From: Streptomyces sp. TLI_053 | GTDB taxonomy: Bacteria; Actinomycetota; Actinomycetes; Streptomycetales; Streptomycetaceae | Assembly (NCBI RefSeq): GCF_900105395.1 | Contig: NZ_LT629775.1 | Coordinates: forward strand, 9,017,501 to 9,081,500 | Reading direction: 5' to 3' | DNA: 64,000 nucleotides | Shown: one piece after another, positions 9,366-20,606 of the stretch | Layout: each line of letters starts with the position of its first letter | How positions within the stretch are numbered: position 1 is the stretch's first letter | Translations under genes and position numbers: made by a program | Notes under the pieces: generated by a model | What the model was told of the DNA's origin: nothing | Database searches by the model: none | Seen by the model: only the letters and a program-made list of their open reading frames with translations

Positions 9366-12300
9366 TGACGGACACGAGGAAGAACCCCATGTCGAACGAC
9401 GACAAGCTGCGCGACTACCTCAAGCGCGTCACGGCCGACCTCCAGCAGACCAAGCGCCGCCTGCGCGACGCCGAGGCCCGGCGCAGCGAGCCGATCGCCA
9501 TCGTCGGCATGGCCTGCCGGCTGCCCGGCGGCGTCGCCTCCCCGGCCGACCTGTGGCGGCTGGTCCACGACGGCGCCGACGCCATGGCCCCGTTCCCCCG
9601 CGACCGGGGGTGGGACGTGGACGGCCTGTACGACCCCGACCCGGACGCCGCCGGTAGGACCTACGCCGAGGAGGGCGGTTTCCTCGCCGACCCGGGCGGC
9701 TTCGACGCCGCGCTGTTCGGGATCTCGCCGCGCGAGGCGCTGGCGACGGACCCGCAGCAGCGGCTGCTGCTGGAGACCTCCTGGGAGGCCCTGGAGCGGG
9801 CCGGCATCGACCCGACCTCGCTCAAGGGGCAGCCGGTCGGCGTCTACGCGGGGCTGATGTACCACGACTACGCGCACCACGTGCTCAACCTCCCGGAGGG
9901 CCTGGAGGGATACTTCGGGATCGGCAACTCGGGTTCGGTCGCCTCGGGCCGGGTCTCCTACACCCTCGGTCTCGAAGGTCCGTCGGTGACGGTGGACACC
10001 GCCTGCTCCTCCTCCCTGGTGGCCCTGCACCTGGCCGCGCAGGCGCTGCGCGACGGCGAGTGCACGCTCGCCCTGGCCGGCGGGGTCGCCGTGATGGCCA
10101 CACCGGAGGTCTTCGTCGACTTCGCCACCCAGCGCGGCCTGGCGCGCGACAGCCGCTGCAAGGCGTACGCGGACGCCGCCGACGGTACGGGCCTGGCGGA
10201 GGGCGTGGCCGTCCTCCTGCTGGAGCGGCTGTCGGACGCGCGGCGGCTGGGGCACGAGGTGCTGGCGGTGGTGCGGGGTTCGGCGGTGAACCAGGACGGT
10301 GCTTCCAACGGTCTGACGGCTCCGAACGGTCCCTCGCAGGAGCGGGTGATCCGGGCGGCTCTCGCCAGTGCCCGGCTGACGGCGGCGGACGTCGACGTGG
10401 TGGAGGGTCACGGGACGGGGACGTCGTTGGGCGACCCGATCGAGGCGCAGGCGGTGCTGGCCACCTACGGGCAGGATCGTCCGGCCGAACAGCCTTTGTG
10501 GCTGGGGTCGTTGAAGTCCAACATCGGTCACACCCAGGCCGCCGCCGGTGCGGCCGGTGTGATCAAGATGGTCGAGGCGCTCCGGCACGGCGTACTGCCG
10601 AAGAGCCTGCACATCGACACGCCCACCTCGAAGGTCGACTGGGACTCGGGCGCGGTCGCGCTGCTCACGGAACGCCGCGACTGGCCCGAGGTCGACCGGC
10701 CGCGTCGAGCGGCCGTCTCCTCCTTCGGCGTCAGCGGCACCAACGCCCACGTCATCCTGGAGCAGGCCCCGGTCTGGGACGACGCACCGCAGCCGGGCGC
10801 CGAACCCGCTTCCACCGCAACGCCGTTGGTGCTCTCGGCCGCCTCCGAGGACGCCCTGCGCGCCCAGGCCGGTGCCTGGGGCCGGCTCCTGGCCGAGCAG
10901 CCGGACACCGCCCTGTCCCGTGCCGCCCGCACCCTCGTCACCGCGAGGGCCGCACTGGAGCAGCGCGCCGTGGTGGTGGCCGCCGACCGCGCGGACTCGG
11001 CGGCGGCGCTGGACGCGGTGGCCCGGGGGGAGGAGGCGGCGGGTGTCGTCTCCGGTCGGGCGGAGGTGGGTGGTCGGTCGGTGTTCGTGTTCCCGGGTCA
11101 GGGTTCGCAGTGGGTGGGGATGGGTCGGCGGTTGCTGGCCGAGTCGGCGGTGTTCGCGCGGGCCCTGGAGGAGGCCGCGGAGGCGCTGGAGCCCTATACC
11201 GACTGGTCGTTGTCGGATGTGGTGAATCAGGTGCCGGGTGCCGCTTCGCTGGAGCGGGTGGATGTGGTGCAGCCGGTGTCGTTCGCGGTGAACGTGGCGC
11301 TGGCCCGCCTCTGGGCGTCGCTGGGTGTGGTGCCGGACGCGGTGGTCGGCCATTCGCAGGGGGAGATCGCGGCGGCGCACGTGGCCGGGATCCTTTCGTT
11401 GGAGGACGCGGCGGCGGTGGTGGCGTTGCGCTCGCAGGCCATCGCCCGCGGTCTGGCCGGACGGGGCGGCATGGTGTCGATCGGGCTGCCGCTCGCCGAG
11501 GTGACCGGCACGCTGCCGGACGGCGTGGAGGTCGCGGCCGTGAACGGTCCGTCCTCGGTCGTCGTCGCCGGTGATCCGGCCGGTCTGGACACCGTGGTGG
11601 CCGGCTTCGAGGAGCGCGGCGTGCGGGTGCGCCGGGTCCCGGTGGACTACGCCTCGCACACCGCGCACGTGGAGTCGATCGAGGCGGAACTCGCCGAGCT
11701 GCTGCAGTCGGTGGAGCCCCGGACCGCCGCTGTTCCTTTCCTCTCCACGGTCGAGAACCGCTGGTTGGAGGGTCCGGAGCTGGACGCGGGGTACTGGTAC
11801 CGCAACCTGCGGCAGAGCGTGCGTTTCGCCGAGGCCGTCGGGACGCTGGCGGGCGAGGGCTTCCGGGCGTTCGTGGAGGTGAGTGCGCACCCGGTGCTCG
11901 CGCACGCCGTCGTCGAGGCCCTGGAGGAGGCGATCGAGGCGCCGACGGTCGTCACCGGGACCCTGCGGCGCGAGGACGGCGGCTGGGACCGCGTCCTGCT
12001 CGCCGCCGCCGAACTCCACGTCCACGGCATCCCCGTCGACTGGTCCCCGGCCTTCGCGGACGCCGTCCTCCTCCCCGCCTCCGACCTGCCCACCTACCCC
12101 TTCCAGCACCGGCGCTACTGGCTGGAGACCCGCCCCGCCACCGACGTGGGCGCCGCCGGACTGGCGCCCGCCGGGCACCCGCTGCTGGGCGCGGTGGTGC
12201 AACTGCCCGAGGGCGGGGCGCTCCTCACCGGACGGCTCGACCCGAAGGACCACCCGTGGCTCGCGGACCACGCCGTCGGCGGCACCGTCCTCGCCCCGGG

Positions 12301-14737
12301 GGCGGCGCTGCTGGAGCTGGCCGCGCAGGCCGGCGACGAGGCGGGCACGCCCACCGTCGAGGAGCTGGTGATCGAGGCCCCGCTGCTCGTTCCCGGGCGC
12401 GGCGCCCTGCAACTGCACCTGCGGGTGGACGCGCCGGAGGACGAAGCCCCCGACGGCCGGCGGCCGTTCGCCCTGTACTCGCGCCCCGAGGACGGCGAGG
12501 GCGGTGCCTGGACCAGGCACGCCACCGGCTTCCTCGGCGGCGAGCAGGTGCCGCACACCGTCGCCCCCGGGGCGTGGCCGCCGGCCGGCGCGGAGCCGGT
12601 CGACCTGGACGGCTTCTACGAGCGGCTGGCCGACCGCGGCTTCGGCTACGGTCCGGCGTTCCAGGGGCTGCGGGCCGTCCGGCGGCTCGACGGCGAGGTG
12701 TACGCCGAGGTGTCCCTGCCCGCCGGACGGGCCGCCGAGGACTTCGGCATCCACCCGGTGCTGTTGGACGCCGCTCTGCAGGCCACCAACTTCCTGGGCA
12801 TCGCCGAGCCGGAGCCGGGTCACGTCCTGCTGCCGTTCGCCTGGAACGACGTGGCGCTCTTCGCCACGCGTCCCACCGCCCTGCGGGTGCACGCGCGGCA
12901 GACCGGCCCGCACGCGTTCTCGCTCGTCCTCACCGACCCGACCGGCGGACCGGTGGCCTCGGTCGGATCACTGTCGCTGCGGCAGGTACCGGTCGACCGG
13001 CTGGCCGGCCTCGGCGGGGCCGGGGCCGACCACCTCTACCAGGTGGGCTGGACGCCTCTCGCCCTGCGCGCCGACGCCGCCGGTGTCGTCGCTCCGGCGG
13101 TGCTCGACCTGACCGCGGGCACGGCCGAGAGCCCCGAGGGTCCCGAGGGCGCCCGGGCGCTGGTCGGGCGGGTCTCGGAGTTCCTGCACCGGGGACTCAC
13201 CGATCCCGCTCGGAACGGGGAGGCGCTGGCCGTCGTGACCGGGCCCCCGGACGCGGACCCGGCGGTCAACGCGGTGTGGGGGCTGGTCCGTTCGGTCCAG
13301 CACGAGCAGCCCGGCCGGGTCGTGCTGCTCGGTGGCGAAGGGGCGGGCTTCCCCACTGCGGCGGTCGACCCGTCGGTGGTGGGCGGTCTGCTGGCGTCCG
13401 GCGAGACCCAGGCGCTCTGGCGCGACGGGACCGTGGTGGTGCCGCGTCTGCTGCGTGCCGAAGTGTCCGCCGAGGTCCCGTCCGGGGCCGGTCCGGTGCT
13501 GGATCCGGCGGGGACGGTGCTGGTGACCGGTGGCACGGGGACGTTGGGCGGTCTGGTGGCCCGGCGTCTGGTGGAGTCGCACGGGGTGCGTCACCTGCTT
13601 CTGGTGAGCCGTCGCGGCGCCGGGTCGCCCGGTGCGGCGGAGCTCGTCGAGCAGTTGTCGGCGCTGGGTGCGTCGGTGGAGGTGGTGGCGGCCGATGTGT
13701 CGGACCGCTCGGTGGTGGAGGCGCTGGTGCGGCGGGTTCCGGTGGAGCGTCCGTTGACGGCGGTGGTGCACACCGCCGGTGCGCTGGCCGACGGTGTGTT
13801 CGAGGGGCAGTCCGCGGAGCGGCTGGACCAGGTGTTCGCGCCGAAGGCGGACGCGGCCTGGCACCTGCACGAGGCGACGAAGGACCTCGGCCTCACCGCC
13901 TTCGTCCTGTTCTCCTCCGGTGCGAGCGTGTTCGGCAGTGCCGGGCAGAGCCTGTACGGGTCGGCGAACGGTTTCCTGGACGGGTTGGCGGGGTGGCGCA
14001 GCGCACACGGCCTGCCGGCGGTCTCGCTGGCCTGGGGCCTGTGGGCGCAGGCCAGCGGTCTGACCGGTCACCTGGGTGAGGCCGACCGGGCCCGGCTGGC
14101 CCGGGGCGGCCTGGCGGCCATGCCCACGGAGGAGGCGCTCGCGCTGTTCGACGCCGCGCTGCGTTCTCCGGAGGCGCTGCTGGTGCCGACCCGGCTGGAC
14201 CGCGAAGCCCTGCGCAAGCAGGCGGCGGGCGGCGAACTGAACCCGCTGCTGCGCGGCCTGGTCCGCACCCCCCGCCGCACCGCCGCCACCGGCGCGCCCG
14301 CCGACCACGCGGCGGACTTCGTCGCCCGGCTGGCCGCGCTGCCGGAGCGCGAGCAGCACCGCGAGGTCCTCGACCTGGTGCGCTCCGCCGCCGCCGCCGT
14401 CCTCGGGCACCCGTCCAAGAACGCCGTCGCCGCCGCCCAGGCCTTCAAGGAGACCGGGTTCGACTCGCTCGGCGCGGTGCAGCTGCGCAACCGGCTGGCC
14501 CGGGCGACGGGCGTCCGGCTCCCGGCGACCCTGGTCTTCGACCACCCGACTCCGCTCGCCCTCGCCCGCCACCTGCGGTCCGAGCTGCTGCCGGAACCGG
14601 CGGCGGGCCCGGCGGTCGTGAGCCCCGCGCCGCGTGCCGCCGGACCGGACGCGGGACCCGGGCCCGTGGACGGACCTGCCATCGCGGACCTGGACATCGA
14701 CGGCCTCGTCGCCCGCGCCCTTCGTGGCCGCGGCTGA
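9365..14737 (+). CDS. Type I polyketide synthase, one module (KS-AT-DH-KR-ACP)
   Basis: The protein has 1790 residues. The N-terminus (first ~40 residues, KLRDYLKRVTADLQQTKRRL) is a charged coiled-coil docking helix that should pair with the tail of the preceding PKS. The KS has TACSSS (Cys about residue 214), EGHGTGTSLGDP (the usual EAHGTGT with Ala replaced by Gly, His kept) and NIGHTQ. The AT has GHSQG (residue 662) and YASH (762), indicating methylmalonyl-CoA. The DH motif HAVGGTVLAP starts at residue 969. The KR carries TGGTGTLGG, LAD in place of LDD, and Ser-Tyr-Asn, indicating B-type stereochemistry. The ACP serine is about residue 1701 (GFDSL). The C-terminus is a short docking tail. 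A second possible start, nine codons in at 9389 (MSNDDK), is closer to the usual length of PKS docking N-termini, but the TGATG overlap favours 9365. Confidence 0.96.
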   Translation: MTDTRKNPMSNDDKLRDYLKRVTADLQQTKRRLRDAEARRSEPIAIVGMACRLPGGVASPADLWRLVHDGADAMAPFPRDRGWDVDGLYDPDPDAAGRTYAEEGGFLADPGGFDAALFGISPREALATDPQQRLLLETSWEALERAGIDPTSLKGQPVGVYAGLMYHDYAHHVLNLPEGLEGYFGIGNSGSVASGRVSYTLGLEGPSVTVDTACSSSLVALHLAAQALRDGECTLALAGGVAVMATPEVFVDFATQRGLARDSRCKAYADAADGTGLAEGVAVLLLERLSDARRLGHEVLAVVRGSAVNQDGASNGLTAPNGPSQERVIRAALASARLTAADVDVVEGHGTGTSLGDPIEAQAVLATYGQDRPAEQPLWLGSLKSNIGHTQAAAGAAGVIKMVEALRHGVLPKSLHIDTPTSKVDWDSGAVALLTERRDWPEVDRPRRAAVSSFGVSGTNAHVILEQAPVWDDAPQPGAEPASTATPLVLSAASEDALRAQAGAWGRLLAEQPDTALSRAARTLVTARAALEQRAVVVAADRADSAAALDAVARGEEAAGVVSGRAEVGGRSVFVFPGQGSQWVGMGRRLLAESAVFARALEEAAEALEPYTDWSLSDVVNQVPGAASLERVDVVQPVSFAVNVALARLWASLGVVPDAVVGHSQGEIAAAHVAGILSLEDAAAVVALRSQAIARGLAGRGGMVSIGLPLAEVTGTLPDGVEVAAVNGPSSVVVAGDPAGLDTVVAGFEERGVRVRRVPVDYASHTAHVESIEAELAELLQSVEPRTAAVPFLSTVENRWLEGPELDAGYWYRNLRQSVRFAEAVGTLAGEGFRAFVEVSAHPVLAHAVVEALEEAIEAPTVVTGTLRREDGGWDRVLLAAAELHVHGIPVDWSPAFADAVLLPASDLPTYPFQHRRYWLETRPATDVGAAGLAPAGHPLLGAVVQLPEGGALLTGRLDPKDHPWLADHAVGGTVLAPGAALLELAAQAGDEAGTPTVEELVIEAPLLVPGRGALQLHLRVDAPEDEAPDGRRPFALYSRPEDGEGGAWTRHATGFLGGEQVPHTVAPGAWPPAGAEPVDLDGFYERLADRGFGYGPAFQGLRAVRRLDGEVYAEVSLPAGRAAEDFGIHPVLLDAALQATNFLGIAEPEPGHVLLPFAWNDVALFATRPTALRVHARQTGPHAFSLVLTDPTGGPVASVGSLSLRQVPVDRLAGLGGAGADHLYQVGWTPLALRADAAGVVAPAVLDLTAGTAESPEGPEGARALVGRVSEFLHRGLTDPARNGEALAVVTGPPDADPAVNAVWGLVRSVQHEQPGRVVLLGGEGAGFPTAAVDPSVVGGLLASGETQALWRDGTVVVPRLLRAEVSAEVPSGAGPVLDPAGTVLVTGGTGTLGGLVARRLVESHGVRHLLLVSRRGAGSPGAAELVEQLSALGASVEVVAADVSDRSVVEALVRRVPVERPLTAVVHTAGALADGVFEGQSAERLDQVFAPKADAAWHLHEATKDLGLTAFVLFSSGASVFGSAGQSLYGSANGFLDGLAGWRSAHGLPAVSLAWGLWAQASGLTGHLGEADRARLARGGLAAMPTEEALALFDAALRSPEALLVPTRLDREALRKQAAGGELNPLLRGLVRTPRRTAATGAPADHAADFVARLAALPEREQHREVLDLVRSAAAAVLGHPSKNAVAAAQAFKETGFDSLGAVQLRNRLARATGVRLPATLVFDHPTPLALARHLRSELLPEPAAGPAVVSPAPRAAGPDAGPGPVDGPAIADLDIDGLVARALRGRG

Positions 14738-14820
14738 ACCGCCCCTCCAACCGCACTGACCCACCGAGCCGACGCACCGCGCTCACCGACCCGCGCCGGC
14801 GCACCCTTGGAAAGGCTGAA

Positions 14821-17800
14821 ATGACCACCACCAACGACGGCGCGGCCGCCGCCGACCAGACGGCGAGACTGGTCGCGGCACTGCGGGCCGCGCTCCAGGA
14901 CAATGAACAACTCGCAGCTGAGAAAGCCGCGTTGGAGGCGGCAGTCGGCGAGCCGATCGCCATCGTCGGGACGGCCTGCCGGCTGCCGGGTGACGTCGCC
15001 TCCCCGGCCGACCTGTGGCGGCTGGTCGCCGACGGACTCGACGGCGTGGGCGAGTTCCCCGAGGACCGCGGCTGGGACCTCGACGGACTCTTCGACCCCG
15101 ACCCGGACCGGGCCGGCCGCTCCTACGTCCGCGAGGGCGGATTCCTGCACGGCGCCGCCGACTTCGACGCCGCCTTCTTCGGGATCTCGCCGCGCGAGGC
15201 GCTCGCCATGGACCCGCAGCAGCGGCTGCTGCTGGAGACCTCCTGGGAAGCCCTGGAACGGGCCGGCCTGGACCCGGCGGGCCTGCGCGGCACAGCAGTC
15301 GGCGTGTTCTCCGGCGTCATGTACCACGACTACGCCACCGGTCTGCGCAGTGTGCCCGCCGGGCTCGAGGGCTTCCTCGCCACCGGCACCTCCGGCTCCG
15401 TCGCCTCGGGCCGGGTCGCCTACACGCTCGGCCTGGAGGGGCCCGCGATCACCGTCGACACCGCCTGCTCCTCCTCGCTGGTCGCCGTCCACCTGGCAGC
15501 CCAGTCGCTGCGCAGCGGCGAGTCGACGCTGGCGCTGGCCGGCGGGGTCGCGGTGATGTCCCAGCCCTCGCCGTTCGTGGAGTTCTCCCGGCAGCGCGGT
15601 CTGGCGACCGACGGGCGATGCAAGGCCTTCGCGGACGCGGCCGACGGCACCGGCTGGGCGGAGGGCGTGGCCGTCCTCGTCCTTGAGCGGCTGTCGGACG
15701 CGCGGCGGCTGGGGCACGAGGTGCTGGCGGTGGTCCGGGGTTCGGCCGTCAACCAGGACGGCGCCTCCAACGGCCTCACCGCGCCCAACGGGCCCGCCCA
15801 GCAGCGGGTGATCCGGGCCGCGCTCGCCAACGCCCGGCTGACGGCCGCCGACGTCGACGCAGTCGAGGCGCACGGCACCGGCACCCCGCTCGGCGACCCG
15901 ATCGAGGCGCAGGCGGTGCTGGCCACCTACGGACGGGGGAGGTCCGCCGAACAGCCGTTGTGGCTGGGGTCGTTGAAGTCCAACATCGGTCACACCCAGG
16001 CCGCCGCCGGTGTTGCCGGTGTGATCAAGATGGTGGAGGCGCTGCGGCACGGCGTGCTGCCGAAGACCCTCCACGTGGACGCGCCGACGACTCAGGTCGA
16101 CTGGTCGGCGGGGGAGGTACGGCTGCTGACGGAGGCCCGGCCGTGGCCGGCGGCCGACCGACCGCGTCGGGCGGCGGTGTCGGCCTTCGGGGTGAGCGGC
16201 ACCAACGCCCACGTCATCCTCGAGGAGGCGCCCGCCGCGGAGCCGCAGACACCTGCGGCCGAGCCCGGTGCCGAGCCCGGTGCCCCCGAGGCCGGTGCCG
16301 TTCCCTGGCTGGTGTCCGCCGCTTCCGTCGGCGCCCTGCGCGCCCAGGCGGAGCGGCTGCTCGACTACACCGAGGCGCGCGGCCCGGCACCCGCCGACGC
16401 GGCCCGCGCGCTGGCCGAGGCCCGGACCCTGCTGGCGCACCGCGCCGTCGTTGTGGCGGACACGCTCGACGGTCACCGCACCGGCCTGGCCGCGCTCGCG
16501 GGCGACGCCGCCTCGCCCGCCCTGGTCACGGGCACGGCGGACGTCACCGGCCAGACCGTGCTGGTCTTCCCGGGTCAGGGTTCGCAGTGGGTGGGGATGG
16601 GTCGGCGGCTGCTGGCGGAGTCGGTGGTGTTCGCGGGGGCGCTCGGTGAGGTCGGCAAGGCGTTGGAGCCCTATACCGACTGGTCGTTGTCGGATGTGGT
16701 GAATCAGGTGCCGGGGTCCGCTTCGTTGGAGCGGGTGGATGTGGTGCAGCCGGTGTCGTTCGCGGTGAACGTGGCGCTGGCGCGGTTGTGGGAGTCGCTG
16801 GGTGTGGTGCCGGACGCGGTGGTCGGTCATTCGCAGGGGGAGATCGCTGCGGCTCATGTCGCGGGGATCCTTTCCCTGGAGGACGCCGCGGCGGTGGTGG
16901 CGTTGCGGTCGCAGGCCATCGCGCGGGGTCTGGCGGGTCGGGGCGGGATGGTGTCGGTGGGGCTGTCGCTCGCCCGGGTGGCCGACCGGCTTCCGGCCGG
17001 GGTGGAGGTCGCGGCCGTGAACGGTCCGTCCTCGGTGGTGGTGGCCGGTGACCCGGCGGGCCTGGACACTCTGGTGGCCGCCTTCGAGGAGCAGGGTGTG
17101 CGGTTGCGGCGGATCCCGGTGGACTACGCCTCGCACACCGCGCACGTGGAGTCGATCGAGGCCGAACTCGCCGAGCTGCTGGGTTCGGTGAGGCCGCAGC
17201 CGGCTGTCGTCCCGTTCCTGTCGACGGTCGAGAACCGTTGGTTGGAAGGTCCGGAGCTGGACGCGGGGTACTGGTACCGCAACCTGCGGCGGACCGTGCG
17301 TTTCGCCGACGCCGTCGACACCCTCGCCGCCGCCGAGTACCGGGCGTTCGTCGAGGTCAGCGCGCACCCCGTGCTCGCGCACGGCATCGTCGAGGCCCTG
17401 GAGGCGGCCTCCGTGCGCGACGCGGTCGTCACCGGCACCCTGCGGCGCGACGAGGGCGGCTGGGACCGCGTCCTGCTCTCGGCCGCCGCACTTCACGTCC
17501 GTGGCGTGGAGGTCGACTGGTCGGCCTCCTACGCGGGCGCCGGCCCCCTCCCTGCCTCCGACCTGCCCACCTACCCCTTCCAGCACCGGCACTACTGGCT
17601 GGAGTCGGTGCCCGTGACGACCACCCCCGCAGGAGATTTCCCGATGGCCATCGAGACCGAGCCCGACACCATCGTCGAGGAGGCGCCCGGCGCCGTCCTC
17701 GCCCGCCGACTGGCGGACGCCGAGCCGGGGGAGCGCCCGGCCGTGCTGGTCGACGTCATCCGCACGGAGGTCGCGGCCGTTCTCGGGCACGAGGACACCG

Positions 17801-18069
17801 GAGAGATCGGGGCGGACGCCGTCTTCTTCGACATCGGCTTCGTGTCGCTGACCGCCGTCGAACTGCGCAACCGCCTCCAGACCGTCACCGGGCTCGAACT
17901 GCCCGCCCTGCTCGCCTTCGACCAGCCCACCCCGGAGCGGCTCGCCGGTTACCTCCTCTCCCTGCTCGACGAGACCGGGGACCACGTTGCGGGGGACGGT
18001 GACACCGGAACCGCCGAGACCGTGCCCGCGCCGACCGGAGCCGCCGAGCAGCGGACCGAAGGGAAGTGA
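14821..18069 (+). CDS. Type I polyketide synthase, terminal module (KS-AT-ACP, no reduction)
   Basis: The protein has 1082 residues and follows an 83-bp gap with a GGAAAGG ribosome site. Order: N-terminal docking coiled coil, KS (TACSSS, Cys 216; EAHGTGT; NIGHTQ), methylmalonyl-type AT (GHSQG 669, YASH 769), a short linker, then ACP. There is no DH, KR or thioesterase, so this module leaves a beta-keto-alpha-methyl thioester and release needs a separate enzyme, supplied by the next gene. The ACP is odd: the Asp before the phosphopantetheine serine is Val (GFVSL, Val 1008, Ser 1009; gtg at 17842-17844). The serine itself is kept. Absence of a TE and position just before an amide synthase match the last PKS gene of ansamycin clusters. 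Confidence 0.95.
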   Translation: MTTTNDGAAAADQTARLVAALRAALQDNEQLAAEKAALEAAVGEPIAIVGTACRLPGDVASPADLWRLVADGLDGVGEFPEDRGWDLDGLFDPDPDRAGRSYVREGGFLHGAADFDAAFFGISPREALAMDPQQRLLLETSWEALERAGLDPAGLRGTAVGVFSGVMYHDYATGLRSVPAGLEGFLATGTSGSVASGRVAYTLGLEGPAITVDTACSSSLVAVHLAAQSLRSGESTLALAGGVAVMSQPSPFVEFSRQRGLATDGRCKAFADAADGTGWAEGVAVLVLERLSDARRLGHEVLAVVRGSAVNQDGASNGLTAPNGPAQQRVIRAALANARLTAADVDAVEAHGTGTPLGDPIEAQAVLATYGRGRSAEQPLWLGSLKSNIGHTQAAAGVAGVIKMVEALRHGVLPKTLHVDAPTTQVDWSAGEVRLLTEARPWPAADRPRRAAVSAFGVSGTNAHVILEEAPAAEPQTPAAEPGAEPGAPEAGAVPWLVSAASVGALRAQAERLLDYTEARGPAPADAARALAEARTLLAHRAVVVADTLDGHRTGLAALAGDAASPALVTGTADVTGQTVLVFPGQGSQWVGMGRRLLAESVVFAGALGEVGKALEPYTDWSLSDVVNQVPGSASLERVDVVQPVSFAVNVALARLWESLGVVPDAVVGHSQGEIAAAHVAGILSLEDAAAVVALRSQAIARGLAGRGGMVSVGLSLARVADRLPAGVEVAAVNGPSSVVVAGDPAGLDTLVAAFEEQGVRLRRIPVDYASHTAHVESIEAELAELLGSVRPQPAVVPFLSTVENRWLEGPELDAGYWYRNLRRTVRFADAVDTLAAAEYRAFVEVSAHPVLAHGIVEALEAASVRDAVVTGTLRRDEGGWDRVLLSAAALHVRGVEVDWSASYAGAGPLPASDLPTYPFQHRHYWLESVPVTTTPAGDFPMAIETEPDTIVEEAPGAVLARRLADAEPGERPAVLVDVIRTEVAAVLGHEDTGEIGADAVFFDIGFVSLTAVELRNRLQTVTGLELPALLAFDQPTPERLAGYLLSLLDETGDHVAGDGDTGTAETVPAPTGAAEQRTEGK

Positions 18070-18859
18070 CCGCAGTGTTCGACACCACCGCCTACCTCGA
18101 GGCCCTCGGCTACGACGGCCCGCTCGACCCCAACGCCGACACCCTGCGCGAGCTGCACCGGCGCCACCTGATCGCCGTCCCCTACGACTCGTCGCTCAAC
18201 ACCGCCCGCGGCGAGTCCCTGTGGGCGGGCGTCGACATCGACGTCGACGCCGTGTTCGACGCCGTCGTGCTCGGCGGCCGGGGCGGTGTCTGCTACGAAC
18301 TGAACGGGCTCTTCCTCGCGCTGCTGCGCGAACTCGGTTACGAGACCGGGCTGTTCTCGGCCGGGATCCGCCAGGTCGACGACAGCTTCGGGCCGGACCT
18401 GGAGCACGTCCTCGGCTTCGTCCGGCTGGACGGTGACCTCTGGCTGGTCGACGTCGGCTTCGTCGGCCCGTCCTACCTGGAGCCGCTGCGGGTGGTGGCC
18501 GACGAGGTGCAGCCGCAGTTCGGCACCGACTTCCGGGTCGTGCGCGCGGACACCGGCCACCACGTGGTGGAGCGCCGGGGCCGGGTCGGCGACTGGCGCG
18601 CCGTCTACCGGTTCCACTCGCGGCCGCGCGCCTTCGCGGACTGGCTGGTCCCCTCGCCGGAGCTGGACCGGTTCGCCCGGGCCCTGGCCGGTTCCGGCAT
18701 CGTGGTGCGCGGCCGGGCCTTCGAGGGCGGCCAGCGGATCCTGATCGGCACCCGTCTGGTCGTCGTCGAGGACGGTACCGAGCGGCTGCGCGGCCTGGCC
18801 GACCCGGAGGAGCACGCCCGGGTGCTCGCCGAGATCCTGCGGAAGGACGGGGCCACCGC

Positions 18860-18863
<4 letters not shown>
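18066..18863 (+). CDS. Arylamine N-acetyltransferase-family amide synthase (RifF-like chain release)
   Basis: 265 residues, NAT fold. The Cys-His-Asp triad is visible: Cys76 in GGRGGVCYELN, His114 in DLEHVLGF, Asp129 in LWLVDVGF. In ansamycin pathways, members of this family (RifF, Asm9) take the finished chain from the last ACP and join it to the amino group of the aromatic starter, closing a macrolactam. The gene starts inside the stop of the terminal PKS gene (GTGA overlap) and its own stop overlaps the next start (ATGA), so it is tightly coupled to the PKS operon. A GTG at 18075 is an alternative start with more comfortable spacing to the upstream AAGGGA. A general xenobiotic NAT is possible on sequence alone, but the context argues for polyketide release. 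Confidence 0.9.
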
Positions 18864-20503
<1,640 letters not shown>

Positions 20504-20549
20504 CGGCCCGACCGACGCCCCGCCCCCCGTCCCCTCCCGCGCACGTGCT

Positions 20550-20588
20550 GACGGCCCGCTCCCCTCCGCGAAGAGGGAGCGGGCCGTC
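20550..20588. terminator. Bidirectional hairpin terminator
   Basis: A perfect 14-bp stem (20550-20563 with 20575-20588) and an 11-nt loop sit between the convergent monooxygenase and DAHP synthase genes. There is no clear T-run, as is common in streptomycetes. It probably ends both transcripts. Confidence 0.8.
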
Positions 20589-20606
20589 GGTCCGGGGGGG
20601 CGGTCC

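Noticed and set aside
7184..12913. A very long open frame on the minus strand opposite the PKS genes
   Set aside because: It is antisense to PKS modules with intact catalytic motifs in the right order. Long antisense frames are expected at such high GC.
14068..17985. Another long minus-strand open frame
   Set aside because: It lies opposite the intact terminal PKS module and has no recognisable domain.
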